DNA of 64,000 nt. It comes from Macrolepiota albuminosa (taxonomy: Eukaryota; Basidiomycota; Agaricomycetes; Agaricales; Agaricaceae). How positions within the stretch are numbered: position 1 is the first letter of the stretch; every line of letters begins with the position of its first letter. The position numbers were made by a program, and so were the translations under genes. A model generated the notes under the pieces. It did no database searches and had not been told where the DNA came from. It saw only the letters and a list, made by a program, of their open reading frames with translations. The stretch lies in the NCBI GenBank assembly GCA_027475525.1, contig JAMWFC010000032.1:2108001-2172000 (forward strand), written 5' to 3'. Shown piece after piece: positions 21,543 through 33,945 of the stretch.

Positions 21543-21778
21543 TCCATCTACTCAATGCTCCTCAGAACTTGTCCCAGACATCCCGGAGCCCCATAGTACT
21601 TATAGAGTAACCCTCCCCTTGTATTCGTTACTCTTGATATTAACCTGATTGTTTGTGTGCCCTCTGTTTGACTGGTATGCGCTGACTGGCATGCTTGAAC
21701 AACCACATGCTCTGAGTTTGGTACATCCTTTGCGACTTAAAGTTTACTAACCTGGTCTTGTCTTAGAACCCCTGGTTT
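21543..21778 (+). mobile_element. family I LTR, middle part (continues 1700-1989)
   Basis: Resumes the outer LTR after Z. It contains the TATA-like CTTATAGAG and the start motif TACTCTTGATATTA near 21629, then breaks off at about 21778, before the usual U5 end. Confidence 0.72.
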
Positions 21779-22134
21779 GCTTCTTTTGACATCCCTCCAT
21801 GCTTCTTTTCCTTTCCCCTTTCAGTCATGACAAATTGGGCATTGTCAGATCTGATCTTGATCTAGATCATCACAAATTGATCCCATTTCGTCACTTCTGC
21901 CAGCTCCCATGCTTCCCCTCCCCATTACAGTGGTTGGACTATTGTTGTGTTGATAGCTTGAGCTGGTCCCTGCCCTTGGTTCTGTACTGTCTGTGTATTT
22001 ATTGGGGTGTTTTTGGAGATATAATTTGTTGAGACTGCTACCAGGAGGCTTACAGTTTTCAGCCTTATGATTAAATGTTTATTTTGACTTCTGGTGCATG
22101 TTGTGTCCCTGACTGCTGGTACAGTGTCGTATCA
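21779..22134 (+). mobile_element. LTR Z second copy, 3' part
   Basis: Matches the last about 340 bp of LTR Z and ends ...GTATCA directly against gag sequence of element G. The 5' half of Z, the end of the outer LTR and the N-terminal gag region of G are missing here, pointing to one deletion spanning them. Confidence 0.6.
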
Positions 22135-22227
22135 ACGGTCCCTAAACCTGACTGGGGGCCTCTTCAACCAACCCACTGCCCACACTATCAGACTCTTTGC
22201 CTGCCCCTGAGCCTACTCGGTGCCTGG
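22135..22227 (+). pseudogene. gag: element G gag fragment
   Basis: About 90 nt aligning with the segment of family I gag that encodes the SLNPTGGLF-type block in E (about 60735). Cut off by solo LTR W. Confidence 0.6.
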
Positions 22228-23194
22228 TGATAGGACCCCACACAGGTTAGGCGCATCAACAGCAGGCTTGGCATTGGCTCCAGAAACCTTGCTGCACTCA
22301 TTCTGAACTTGGAGCATGTGACTTATCCTTTTTAAGCCATTCCCAACACCCATGCATGGCAAGCAACATATCTGATCAGTGATGAAGCCAGTGGCAGCAG
22401 GAATGACAAGTGACAACAGGCATCACGCCATCGGCAAGCATTGACAGATGGCATCACTCAGGCGGCATGTGGTCTCACTAGCTGGCAGCAGCGCTTATGA
22501 GTTAAAATAATGGTATTTCCCCATGACTGACAGCTTGGCATTTCATCTTGGCGCCTGGCATCGCCTAGCGCCTTCTCATTGTTTGGACAGACAGCATTCT
22601 CATTAACTTCTCAGTATTTAGTTTAATACATGGCGACTACTTACGGTCTTTTCAGTTCGCTGCTCCTTGGTGACGCTTAACCGCTTAGCAACGGTGAACT
22701 CATCTCCACTATAAATATTTACCATTGTCATTAGCTAGATCAGAACAGAGTACCCCACTTTATACCCCTCAGTTCACCCTATGGTTCAGATTTCTTTCGA
22801 GCCGACTAAGTTCATAGTCACCAACTGTCTGAACACTCTTAGCCAGCTTGCCATGATTACACTTATAGAACCTACATGCCTAGCACTTACAGCAGGCATC
22901 ACGCAGCTTAGTCGTTGCTAAGCCTTTAGTTTCCTTCCTGTGACCCCTTGCCACATTTAATTGGATTCATTCTCCTACTCTTTTAGATGCACTTTGTCAT
23001 TGGCGCAACATCCTTACTGCCTTTCCTTGCCAACTACCATTACCAACTTACACTCAACCTTGCCATTTAACTCTTTTTCAGACTGGTTCCCTGGGAGCTG
23101 CCTGGGACTTCCTCAAACTTAGCGTGCCCAACGCATTATCCAGGTTAGTAGCCATAAACCGTATCTGCTACTGAACTACTTTTGGGCATCATCA
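22228..23194 (+). mobile_element. putative solo LTR W
   Basis: 967 bp of unrelated sequence inserted in the gag of G. Ends TGAT...ATCA form a 4-bp inverted terminus. Flanks CTGG (22224-22227) and CCGG (23195-23198) fit a 4-bp target duplication with one C/T change. It contains a TATA-like ACTATAAATA near 22710 and no coding frame. Orientation was assigned from that TATA box. Confidence 0.55.
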
Positions 23195-24660
23195 CCGGTA
23201 CCTTCAACACGTGGGTGCAAGCGGCCAAGGGCAACCCCCTGCCCCTGGAAGATAACCCCTGCCCTGAGGGCGACGACACCTCGGAAGATACCCTCTCATA
23301 CATCAACAAACCTCAAAACCCAGGACTCCCTCCCGACAACCCCAGGAACCCCCCTCCTGCTACTGCTCTCAAGTTTGCCTGCAAATGCCCCCCATGCCCA
23401 TGAGGGACCCCTGGGACCACAGGATAACACCTGTCCACAGCCAGAGCAAGCCTCGCCCTGACCCCTTCAGGCCTTTCCTGACCCCTGTATGGCCCTGACC
23501 TGGGACGACCTCGACCCCTTTACAGCCCACCCGCCTTTCCACCTCAGCAGGGAGGAGGGAACCACTACTACTACTACTACCACGCCACCCCTCCCCCATG
23601 CCATCAGAACCCACAGGACAATACCCAGGATGCCCTCACCCGGGAAGGTAAGCTCGACATACAGAAACCCAAACCCTTCCATGGATGTGACCCCTGGAAG
23701 TGGCAAACCTTCCTAATGCAGTGCCTCAACATGTTCCAAGCCAAGCCCATCATGTTTCAGCTTGAAGGGTCCCACATCGCATTCGCCGCCTCATACCTGC
23801 AAGAACTGGCCTTTGACCACTACATGGCCCTCTTCTGGTTCGACCCCAACAACTCCGTACTGTCCCAGTGGGCAGCCTTCATGCAAGAATTCTCTAGCCG
23901 CTTTGGCATCTTCGACACCATTGTGGAAGCCAGAAAAAACCTCTTCAATCTCTGGATGAGGTTCAAAGAGCACTTTGCCACCTTTTTCATCTGATTTGAA
24001 AAAGAAGCCTACAAAATGGGTTGGAACTACAACGCCCTCCGGTTTGCCCTTTGGCAAGCACTCTACCAATGAATCAAGGACGTCCTCCGCCTTGCACCCA
24101 AACAGGCAACATACAACAGCTACAAGGCACTGGTGACCTAGATCAATCAGAGGTACTGGGAAGATCACAATGAATACTCCGGCTCACGGGCCCAATGGAC
24201 TCCTCCAGAAGGACCCTCTTGGAAAGCTAACTACTCCAGAGCCCCTAACCAGGTACTGCAAGGCCCCACTCCATGCTCTATTCCAGGATGAGGACCCCCC
24301 AGGCCAACCCATGCCCTGGCACCATGACCACCAGCCACCCTCAATGCAGCCAACGTTAACGACATCCCTGACCTCCCCAGAGACCCCGACAACCTTGACG
24401 CTCCAACCAGTGAGCACCCTGAAGGTGATGAAAAGGAAGCTCTCTATGCAAACCGAGTCAGGAACTCTGACCACCCCTGGATTAATGTTCCTGAAGAAGT
24501 TCAGGAGTAGCAACACCGAAAGGGCACCTGCCTCCTCCGTGGAGAACTCGGACACTTCATCGGCAGCTGTCCAAAATGCCAGACCATGGGTTGGGCCGTC
24601 TGGACCATTGACAGAGAAAACTGTGACTTCCAATTCACGGAAAACAATCTGGCAATTTAG
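23195..24660 (+). pseudogene. gag: element G gag, remainder
   Basis: CpG-poor, decayed family I gag. Recognisable are the capsid-like domain (about 23690-24180, about 60% identical to E at protein level) with TGA and TAG interruptions, and a degraded zinc knuckle (about 24525-24570) in which the second Cys has become Arg. It ends at TAG 24658-24660, matching the gag stop in E. Confidence 0.8.
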
Positions 24661-27600
24661 AAACAGAAGATATTCTGAATCATGGACCAGACCCTGACAT
24701 CTTCTCTGCCCCAGTTTCCCATCTTTGTGCCATGGCTCAACAATCCTTGGACACCCTCCTGACCCACCTCTCCTCGCACTCCCCACAGTCCCTCCTTCTT
24801 CATACTACCCTTGCCTCTTCCCTGGAGCCCGTCAACACCCTCATTGACAGTGGCGCCACTGACAACTTCATCGATGAAGCCTGGGTAGCCCTTGCTCCCC
24901 AGCCTCCTCAGAGGCTCCCTATCCCTATCCATCTCCGGCTCTTTGATGGCAACTCTTCTTCAGCTGGCAATATCACCCACTTCGTGCAAATGCCCATGAC
25001 CTTTGCCTCCAGCCATCGTCAGACACTCCAGCTCCTAGTCACCAAGCTCCACGCCGCTGCCCCCCTCATCCTTGAACTCCCATGGCTGCATGCCATAAAC
25101 TCCCGAATTGACTGGAGGATCCTCACGCTTGCCCTCGACTGCAATGCAACCCAAGAGACAATCCTCTTTGAGTCTCTGCCCCCTCCAACAGATCTGGGAG
25201 GCTTTTGGCACCTCCAAGAGGAATCCCCTGGCCTCCGCTCCCAGACCACCCACTCCTTTGTGATCTATGTGCGCCTTAGTGCCGCCACTAAATATCTCCC
25301 TGCCCTTGTCGACAGCGGGGCCACCGGGATGTTCATCAGCGACTACCTTGCCCTTTCCCACACCCAGCTCGACAGGCCTCTTGAGCTCTAGCTGTTTGAT
25401 GGGAATGACGCCACATCCAGATCTATCATGAAGGAACACTCTACCACCATAACTCTCAACAATGACCTGGCGTTCCCAGCTGACTTCCTGGTCACACGAC
25501 TCCCCGAAACGACCCCTATTATCTTAGACCTTCCTTGGCTCCAAGAAGTGAACCCCAACATCCGCTGGGAGGATCTCACTATGACCTTCCCTAACCCCAG
25601 AGCCTGCCTTGCCGCCGTCATCCACCTCTACCCACAGACCCCAGATGACCTGGGACATCCCGAAACTCCCTGAAGGGAACCCATCAATTTTTCCCCAATG
25701 TCCCTCAAAATCGTTACAAGGGGCCTCACTACCCCACCCAGAACCAACTCCGAATCTGGTGACCCCCCTGACTCATCCGGAATCCTGGACATCAAAATCA
25801 TCAGCTGTAACCTCTTTGCACAAATTCTCCAGGATGGCATCCTGGCCTACCAGCTCCAGGTATTCCCGATGCTACCCAAGGAACACCTCCAGGCCAAAAG
25901 CACCGGCTCCAACGCTAAGACCGAAGACCAACTCCTCACCAAAGTTGTTCCCCCTAAGTATCATGAGTTTGCTGACGTCTTCTCCGAAGATGGCACTAAG
26001 GACCTCCCCCTGCATTGGTCGTAGACCACAAGATTGACCTCGAGGACGGTGCAAATCCCCCACTCAGCAAAGTCTACAACATGTCTGAGGTCGAGCTCCA
26101 TGCACTCAAGGACTACCTTGACAACATGCTAGAAAAAGAGTTTATTCGCACTTCAATCTCTGCCGCCAGAGCACCAGTCCTCTTTGCCAAAAAGAAAGAC
26201 GGATCCCTGCAACTATGTGTCGACTACCAGGGATTGAACAAGATCACCAAGAAGAACCAATACCCCCTCTCCCTCATATCGGAGATCTGGTCGACCACCT
26301 CCGCAAAGCCAAGGTCTACTTGAAGATCGACCTCTGCTCCAGCTATAACAATGTCCAAATAGCCCCAGGACATGAGTGGAAGACCACCTTCTGCACTCGC
26401 TATGGCCTCTTCGAGTATCTGGTAATACCCTTTGGTATGACTAACTCCCCTGCAACTTTCTAGTACTTTATGAATGACATCTTCATCATTGTCTACCTGA
26501 ACAACATCCTGATCTACTTGGACTCCCTCGACAAACACCAAATCCACGTCCGGCAGGTTCTTGAACAAATCTGGAGCCACAACTTGCACACAAAACCTGA
26601 GAAATGCTCATTTCACACCAGAAGTCAAATACCTCAGTGTCATCGTCACCCTGGATGGAGTTCGCATGGACCCTGCAAAAGTCAATGCAATCCTCAACTG
26701 GCCGCCTCTGAAAAACATCAAGGAGATACAGTCCTTCCTCAGATTCACAAACTTCTACTGACACTTCATCAACAACTAACTAATCTGGTATCACCAAGTC
26801 CCTCAACCGGCTGACCCAGAAGGACATCCCCTGGGGGTGGGACAGTAAGTGCCAAAGCGTGTTCACCTTGCTCAAGGAAGCCGTCACTTCAGCTCTGATT
26901 CTCCGGCACTACGACCCCGCTCTCCCAGTTGTCCTGGAGTGCAATGCCTCCAACTATGCCATTGCCAGTATCCTCTTGCAGATGGGGCCAGGCAACCAGG
27001 AACTCCGACCTGTGGCCTTCTACACCTGATCAATGATTTTGGACAAACTCAATTATGACATCTACAACAAGGAACTCCTTGCAATCGTTGAAGCCTTCAA
27101 GCAATGGCGAGCCTACCTCGAAGGTACCCTCCACCAAATTCAAGTATACTCAGACCACAACAACCTTCAGTACTTCATGACCACCAAACTTCTCAGTCAA
27201 CGACAGGCCCAATGGTCTGAAGTTCTCTTGGAGTACAACTTTACCATCTACTATCACCCCAGATGACTCAGAGCCAAACCAGATGCCCTAACTCAACGTC
27301 CAGATGTTTATTCTAAGAAGTCCTTCGAGGCAGAGCAAAACGTCTTCAACCATTGCATAGTGATCCCCCCCAAACATTTGAATGCAGTACTAATCCTGAA
27401 CGAGGAAGGAATCCTGAAGCAGATCAGGGACTCTTCCCAAGATGACTACTTCACCCAGCACGAGCCCTGGAACCCCTCCCTCAGCGAACTCCCTCACGAC
27501 CCCTCCTTCACCCTTTCCCCCAATGGCAAGCTGCTCCTCCGTGATGGTCACATCTATGCCCTGGATCACAAAAATGTCCGCCTTGACATCCTCTGACAGA

Positions 27601-28890
27601 ACCACAATTACAAGCTCTGGGGACACCTGGGAATATGTAAGACCCTCCAACTCATCTCATGCACTTACTTCTGGCCAGAGATGAAGAAGGATGTTACTCA
27701 GTATGTCTGAGCCTGCAAACTGTGCCTCCAAGCCAAGGTCCCCCAGCACAAACTCTACGGACTACTCAAGCCCCTGCCTGTGAAATGATGCCCATGGTCC
27801 TCGATCTCCATGGATCACATCGTTGAGCTCCCGAAATCAGAGGGCTTTGACGCTATCCTTGTCATTGTGTGCCAACTCATGAAGCAAGCCATTTTTATCC
27901 CCTGTTATACCACCAACGATGCCCCGAGTTTTGCCAGACTCTTCCTGGAACATGTGTTTTCAAAGCATGGGCTCCCCAACAACATCATCTCTGATTGGGG
28001 CCCCCTCTTTGTTTCAAAGTTCTGGACATCCTTGTGCAAGGCCCTCAGCATCTGCATCAACCTCTCCATGGTGTACCACCTGGAAACCAATGGACAAACT
28101 GAGCAGGTCAACCAGATCCTGGAACAGTATCTCCGGATCTATGTGAACTACCTCTAAAACAATTGGCACGCTGAACTCCCCCTCACCGAGTTTACCTACA
28201 ACAACACCCCCCCACTCGGCTATGGGCATGTCTCCCTTCTTCGCCAACAAAGGATACCACCTCTGACTCTCCTTGTCCCTCCAGGATATTCCTGCCCACG
28301 TGGCCCACAAGGTCACCCAGGATTTCCAGGAGCTCCACGAGTTCCTCTGAGACAAAATTGACATCGCCAACAAGGCTTACTCCAAGCATGCTGACTCCTG
28401 GCAGGGGGCCACATCTAGCTGGAGCCCTAGAACCCTTATCTGGCTCGACCAACGCAACCTCCAGACAAGGTGCCCCTCTGTAAAGCTCGACTACAAGTGC
28501 TTCAGCCTCTTCAAGATAATCCAGAAGGTGTCCTTGCACGCCTATTGTCAGACCTCCCTCTAGGATTAAAGGGACTCCACCTTGTGTTCCATGTCAGACT
28601 CTTCAAGAAGCACACTCCAGACCCCTTCCTCAGACAATGCCCTAAATGCCCCCCCCCCTTTGAGGTAGACGATGAGTACCACTACGAAGTGGACCGCATC
28701 CTTGACTTCTGGATCATTTGAGGACAACTAAACTACCTCGTACGATGGGTTGGTTACGGGCCAGAAGACGACACCTGGGAAACCCTGGCAAATCTAAAAA
28801 ATGCTCCTGACAAGCTCCGGGAGTTCCACAGCGCCCGCCCAGGTAACCTCCAAAACCCCCAGAGCTAAAATCCTCACAGGTGGCTTCACA
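24661..28890 (+). pseudogene. pol: element G pol (two proteases, RT, RNase H, integrase, chromodomain)
   Basis: Old copy with many stops. Protease 1 has DSGAT (24846-24860) and protease 2 has DSGAT (25312-25326), 466 nt apart. RT spans about 26010-26760, with the catalytic box changed to YLNN (26494-26505). RNase H lies at about 26930-27270, the HHCC module and integrase core at about 27590-28160, and a degraded chromodomain at about 28680-28850. Both protease cores remain readable although much of the protein is broken. The end was placed by alignment with the D and E pol stops. Confidence 0.85.
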
Positions 28891-30620
28891 GGCATAACCC
28901 CTGCCTCTGGATTACTAGGGATTGAACTCCCACCAATAAGTTCTTCCAACCTCCATTCTTTTCACCATCCCCCAGTTCTTACAACCAATGCTCATGACAC
29001 CAAGTATATACAGGCTAGTCTACAATATAGCTACAAGTCCACAAGAAAAACAACACGACAAGAAATCTACAACTCCAGAACCCCGCTGGACCCCTCTCCT
29101 GTTGCTGCTGAGGTCCTTGCGATCCCCAAACCCCCCAATCCACTCACCCCCAACCCTGCCGCCAATGCTGCCGCTTCTATTGCTGCCACCACCGCGGATA
29201 CCCTCTTGTTGTATGAAGGGAGGGGCTCCCCCATGTCCACTGCCGCCTCCACCCATGTCCTCAGAACGATCAGGTTCTGCCTTTGGTGGGCAGCCAGGAG
29301 CTGCCTCAGCTGACCGACCCCCTGAATGGCCTCACCCACGAGCGGCCCAACTCCCAAAGCTGACTCCTGAGAGATAAGGGTGTGGGCCAAGGCCCCCCCA
29401 TCCAGCAGGAGACAATGCTCCCACGCCCAGCCTAAGCAATGAGTAATGACCTCGGAGAAGACACGACCAGAGACTTATGCATGGCCTTACTCCAGGCAGC
29501 AGCCACACTCCCCACCAACCAACTCCTCTGGCAGGCCAGGCTCACCTGCGCACCTTCCACCCTGCCAAGAAGCTCCCGCAACTTCCACACCCTCACCTCC
29601 TGCGCCTCAGCCCCTGATGCCCACCTATCCCCCTGCTCCAACCAGGCCTAAAAACCGGCGACCTCCCCCTCCAATGCCTCCTGGACCTGGAGGAGCTCAT
29701 CCCTTTCTGACTGTAGATCCTCCCAGGCCCTCCTTTCCCACTGCATCTCCCCGTACATCTCCTGGAGCCTCACTGACAGTCAGCGCTCCCAAATGGCTGC
29801 ATTCTTGAGCTCACAGCAGTACACTGGGACCAACCCAGCCCTGGACCCAGGGGACGGCCCAGGCATGGATGGCTCCGGGGCCCCTTTGGACCCTGAGGGC
29901 CCCGCAGTTGGAGACTCAGGGGACCATCGTTGGCAATGAGCCGGAGGCTGCTGGTCCCTATCTGAGGGAACGGGGGATGCCTTCCTCTTGCCCTTCTTTA
30001 GCTGCCGCCTCTCTCTCTCCTCCTCCTCCTCTGATGATAATGACCGTACAACTGGGCGGCTCTTCACATGGGCATGCTGGCGCATGGACCCACCTCTCTC
30101 CCATCCTTGAGCTCCCAACGGTACTGCACTCCCTGACCTCCTCCTTGCCTGCATCTGCATATCCTGACTTCGCAATTGCTCTAGCACCCACTCTTTACCC
30201 CACTCCTGCTCCCACGCCATGCACCAAGCTCTCCATGCCAGCCCCACAGAACACTGCTTGTGTCAGAAATGACATGATGTGCACATAGAGGTATCTCTGC
30301 AAGCCCCTGGCACAGGCTCCTCGAATTTGCACGGCACTCCTCAACAAGTGCACATCACACACTACTCGAATGTCAACAGTACCCCAGAGCAAAAGAATGA
30401 ATACTCACGGAACCAGCAGCCTCATACCAAGAACGTGCAGGGGGACCCCAGTAGCACCCCTGCACCACCAAAAATTGCTCTGGCGTCACCTGGTCCTGAG
30501 GGACATGCTGCATTGCAGGGATGGGCCAGATCTCACCCACATCCAGGGAAGGCCAATTGAGGCGCAAGGTCAATGGATGAGATGGAGAAGGTGTGACGGG
30601 TGCCAAGGAGGGTCCAGGAA
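28891..30620 (-). pseudogene. antisense spliced accessory gene (element G)
   Basis: Lies opposite to pol, as in B. A minus-strand intron from about 30404 down to 30363 has a GTGAGT donor, a TTGAC branch-like site and a TAG acceptor. The next exon begins at the first Cys of CX2CX6C-X15-CX2CX6C (about 30362-30250), spacing identical to B despite in-frame stops. Downstream are a Glu/Arg/Lys-rich stretch (about 30050-29990), a coiled-coil remnant (about 29800-29650) and a C-terminal block like the Trp-rich end of the B protein (about 29390-29250). Exon boundaries other than this one were not fixed. Confidence 0.68.
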
Positions 30621-31035
30621 GAGGGAACGGGTTAGTGGACACCGCGACTAGCAGAAGCTGCAACAAAGGCCTGGCTCCAGGGACCCATGGCAAAAGGTTG
30701 GTCAGTCAGGCCTGGGACTCTAAGAAGAAAAATGTAAGAAAAACTGGCACCAGGAATGGGATACCCATAAATAAGCTTGTCAACTTGGTGCCAGTCTCGC
30801 TGCCAATTATACTCTATCTGGTGCCTATCGTAGTCCTTCCAGGATGCCAGGGAGTCATCCCCAGCAGGGGGAGGGGTAGGCAAGCGAAGGGGCGTAATGG
30901 GGCACAACATGACGAATGGAGAGAACAACAAATTTTTTTTTCCTTTTCAACCCCTGGACTGATGGCATCACGCTTCAAACTTTGACTCCCATGGCCACCA
31001 ACACTTCAAGGATCTCAGCACTAAGAGGGGGATGA
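30621..31035. other. element G 3' non-coding region and polypurine tract
   Basis: Probable 5' end of the antisense gene and the spacer before the LTR. The run AGAGGGGGATGA directly precedes the LTR start at 31036. Confidence 0.5.
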
Positions 31036-31770
31036 TGTCACGATCTGGCCCAACCTGACCCCACACCCCCAAACTCCAGCTCTGGCATTCAATGCTCCAC
31101 AGCCGCCCACAGGCTCTGACTACCCATGGACCCCAACCAATCCTCTGACACCACACCCCCAGGCCCCACCGATCACCTCCAGCATTCACTCTGCAGCTGT
31201 CCATAGGCTCTGACCGATCCTCTGATGCCACATTCACACCCAGACAATGCGCCGCACAGGACCAATCACATGGATCCCAACCCTGGAGCTCACCTGCTCT
31301 CCACAGACCTTAACCGCCATAGATATATAGCTAGTAGCCAGTAAATCGTTAAGGGTAGTCTTGATATTGCTAAAACATACGTCTCTATACTCTCATGTCT
31401 ATTTCGTACTATTCATTCAATCCATCTTCTTACTTTCTCAAGTCTCCCGGTCTTCTAACAGTCTCACTTCAATCTCAACTCAGTCTCCTGGTTTTCAGTC
31501 TCAGTCTTCCGGTCTTAGTCTCTTCCTCCAATCCTTCTCCGTTATCCTCCACCCTAACAGGCTCCGCCTTCTCCTATCCCCATGTTCTGGACTTAGCCCA
31601 GGATCCTGCTCCACCCCTCCACACAAACTTTGGCGCTCTGTAGCACTTCTGTGCCTCACCACAGCCCCAGAACTTATCCTTCATTACCTGGAGACTCTCT
31701 GTAGACTTCAAGTCCACCTAGTAAGGACCTGCTTGCCTCCAGAGGCCCCTATTGTCAGCAGAACCTGACA
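31036..31770 (+). mobile_element. element G 3' LTR (diverged family I subtype)
   Basis: 735 bp from TGTCACG to AACCTGACA. It holds a TATA-like ATATATAG near 31324 and the start motif AGTCTTGATATTG at 31357-31369, the same relative arrangement as in B and D, though most of the LTR body is diverged. Confidence 0.75.
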
Positions 31771-31933
31771 CCTGCTCCACCTCTCCCCATGAACTCCAGT
31801 GCTCTGTAGCACCTCTGCACCTCACCCAAAACTCCGGAACTTGCCCTCCATTACCTGGAGACACTTCATAGACTTCAAGTCTGCCTAGTAAGGACCCGCT
31901 TGCCCCCAGAGGCCCCCGTCATCAGCGGAACCT
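31771..31933 (+). repeat. partial tandem copy of the LTR end
   Basis: About 163 bp resembling the last 165 bp of the preceding LTR (about 80% identity by eye), ending ...GCGGAACCTAATA. An old local duplication or a remnant of a second LTR. Confidence 0.6.
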
Positions 31934-33945
31934 AATACACATAAAATTATACAAAAGCTGCCTATGAGTGGTAAGTTTGAACATTTGAGAAATTTTAACA
32001 AATTGATCAAAGTTTCAGGACAAATACAAGCAGTTGCCACTGCTGAGCTCTCAAATGGCAAGCATGTCATCATTGGTAGATCAAGCTCTGGCAGTTTTAC
32101 TGCCTCAGTGTGGGTAAAGCAAGTGAGCAAGAAGCTATACTATCACTGTGCTTTTTATTTACTGTTTAAATAGCCCATCAATCTAGTAAACAAACCTATT
32201 GTTGTACATTCAGTACCACTGATGGATAAGTGGCCATAAACTGTGGAGTGGTGCGCTCTCTTAATCTTGTGCTTAGCAATTGTCATCATGCATTTCTTTC
32301 CTACTTTTTCTTATCAATCCCTCAATGTAAGTATGATTGCTGTTTCCTCAGGATTCCTAGATCAACGTGTTACTGCATAGCCCATTTCTGTAATAGCCAG
32401 TTGCCTTGCTCTGGCAACCCAATACAGCATAGCTCCGGCCTCAACTACCTACCTCTGCATCCTCAGCTGTACTGATGCACACTGTCTATCAAATGGTCGA
32501 GCCACTGATATTGACTGAATTTGCTACAGCATGCGAAGCTATGATAACGTACATTACATATACAGTCACAGTTGCCCCCAACATTGTGACTTGGACTGTG
32601 ACTACTTCACTTGTTCATGAGACTACTGTGTCCACTGTTCCTCATATAGGATCAGTTGTGCATCAGCTGGTTGAGGAAACATTGACCAGCAGCACTGTCA
32701 GAAGTGAAGACTCTGATGCCTCCAAGGCTGCAGAAGTTCATCTTGTACCAGTTTTATTGTAATTTTCAGAATACAAGATCCAGTATTTGTGTCTCAAGCT
32801 TCTGCATTCCAAGATGCTTGACATACCTCTTCCCTCTCTGATTTTATATCATTTCAGACTTTAACAGTATATATGGAATATGCCTTGCAAGCTGTGCCCT
32901 GATGCACCAGACAAACAGGGTGTGAAGCAGTGTTTTTTATGGGGCAATCACAATCTCCCAAATTGTTATGCAAGATGAATGATCTCACATGTGTTTGATA
33001 TCTGAAGAAATTGTTTTCTGTGCCTTGTCCTTTGTCCCCCCATCTTATCTCATTCTCCCTCAATCATGAAAGACGTAAATGACAATGACAAGAAGCTCAT
33101 TTTATATCAGTGTACCTTTGCATAGTGTAAGGAAGAGATGATCTCAAACACTCAACAAGGGTGTTTTGTTAACCTTTGCACTTATAAAAAACATCAATCA
33201 AACGATAATACTTAGAAGATTTGATTGATGGTATCTGCTAATCAGGTGGCTTAGGCAGCTCATGATGCTGAATTGTCAAGAGCAATTGATAATCTCCCAA
33301 TTGGCAACCCTCAATTTGCACCCTGCTGTGATATAGCCATCGATTGCTGCTTCTGTGCTAGACTCTCATTTTACTAGAACAAAAAATTTGGTTTCTCTAC
33401 TTCACAAAATTGAGGATGGTCTCAAAACTCTGCATTCAAATATCAAGTCTGTCAGGAATGCCCCAACTGGAGCCAGCAACATTAAGCTAACAGACAATAT
33501 TAAGGAACTAAGCAACATCAAACAAGCTCTGGCAAAGGAATCAGCCAAGCTTCTTCCAATGGCAATGTCAAAAATTCCGGCTGTAGTCAAAACTTACAAA
33601 ACAGTACGGTCATTATGGAATATAGTCCACAGCCTTTTTAAAGTCACAATGCAGACATAGCAAGATGCCTTGGCAAGACACATTGCTCAGGAGGATGCTT
33701 TAGCTAGGAGTAAGTCTGACACCAGTCAGTACCAGCAAATTCATGTGTCTTCTGATTATTGATGATTCCTTATAAGGGCACATTTCTTGCCAAGTCTTGT
33801 TGGAGTGGTGGCGTTTCTACAAGTGATGATACTCATGGTTGCTGTTTGCCACATCACTCTCCACCTCCCTCATTGAGGCACATACTGGTTATTTCAAATG
33901 TCCAAAAAGCTTTTGGACATTGTCATGTAAGCTCTTCCTCATGCA
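31934..33945. other. AT-rich region with unidentified short open frames
   Basis: Open frames on the plus strand at 31964-32173, 32475-32762 (Thr/Val-rich, 95 codons) and 33355-33657 (101 codons, charged, helical) may be exons or remnants of the transposon whose transposase follows. No family recognised. Confidence 0.35.
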
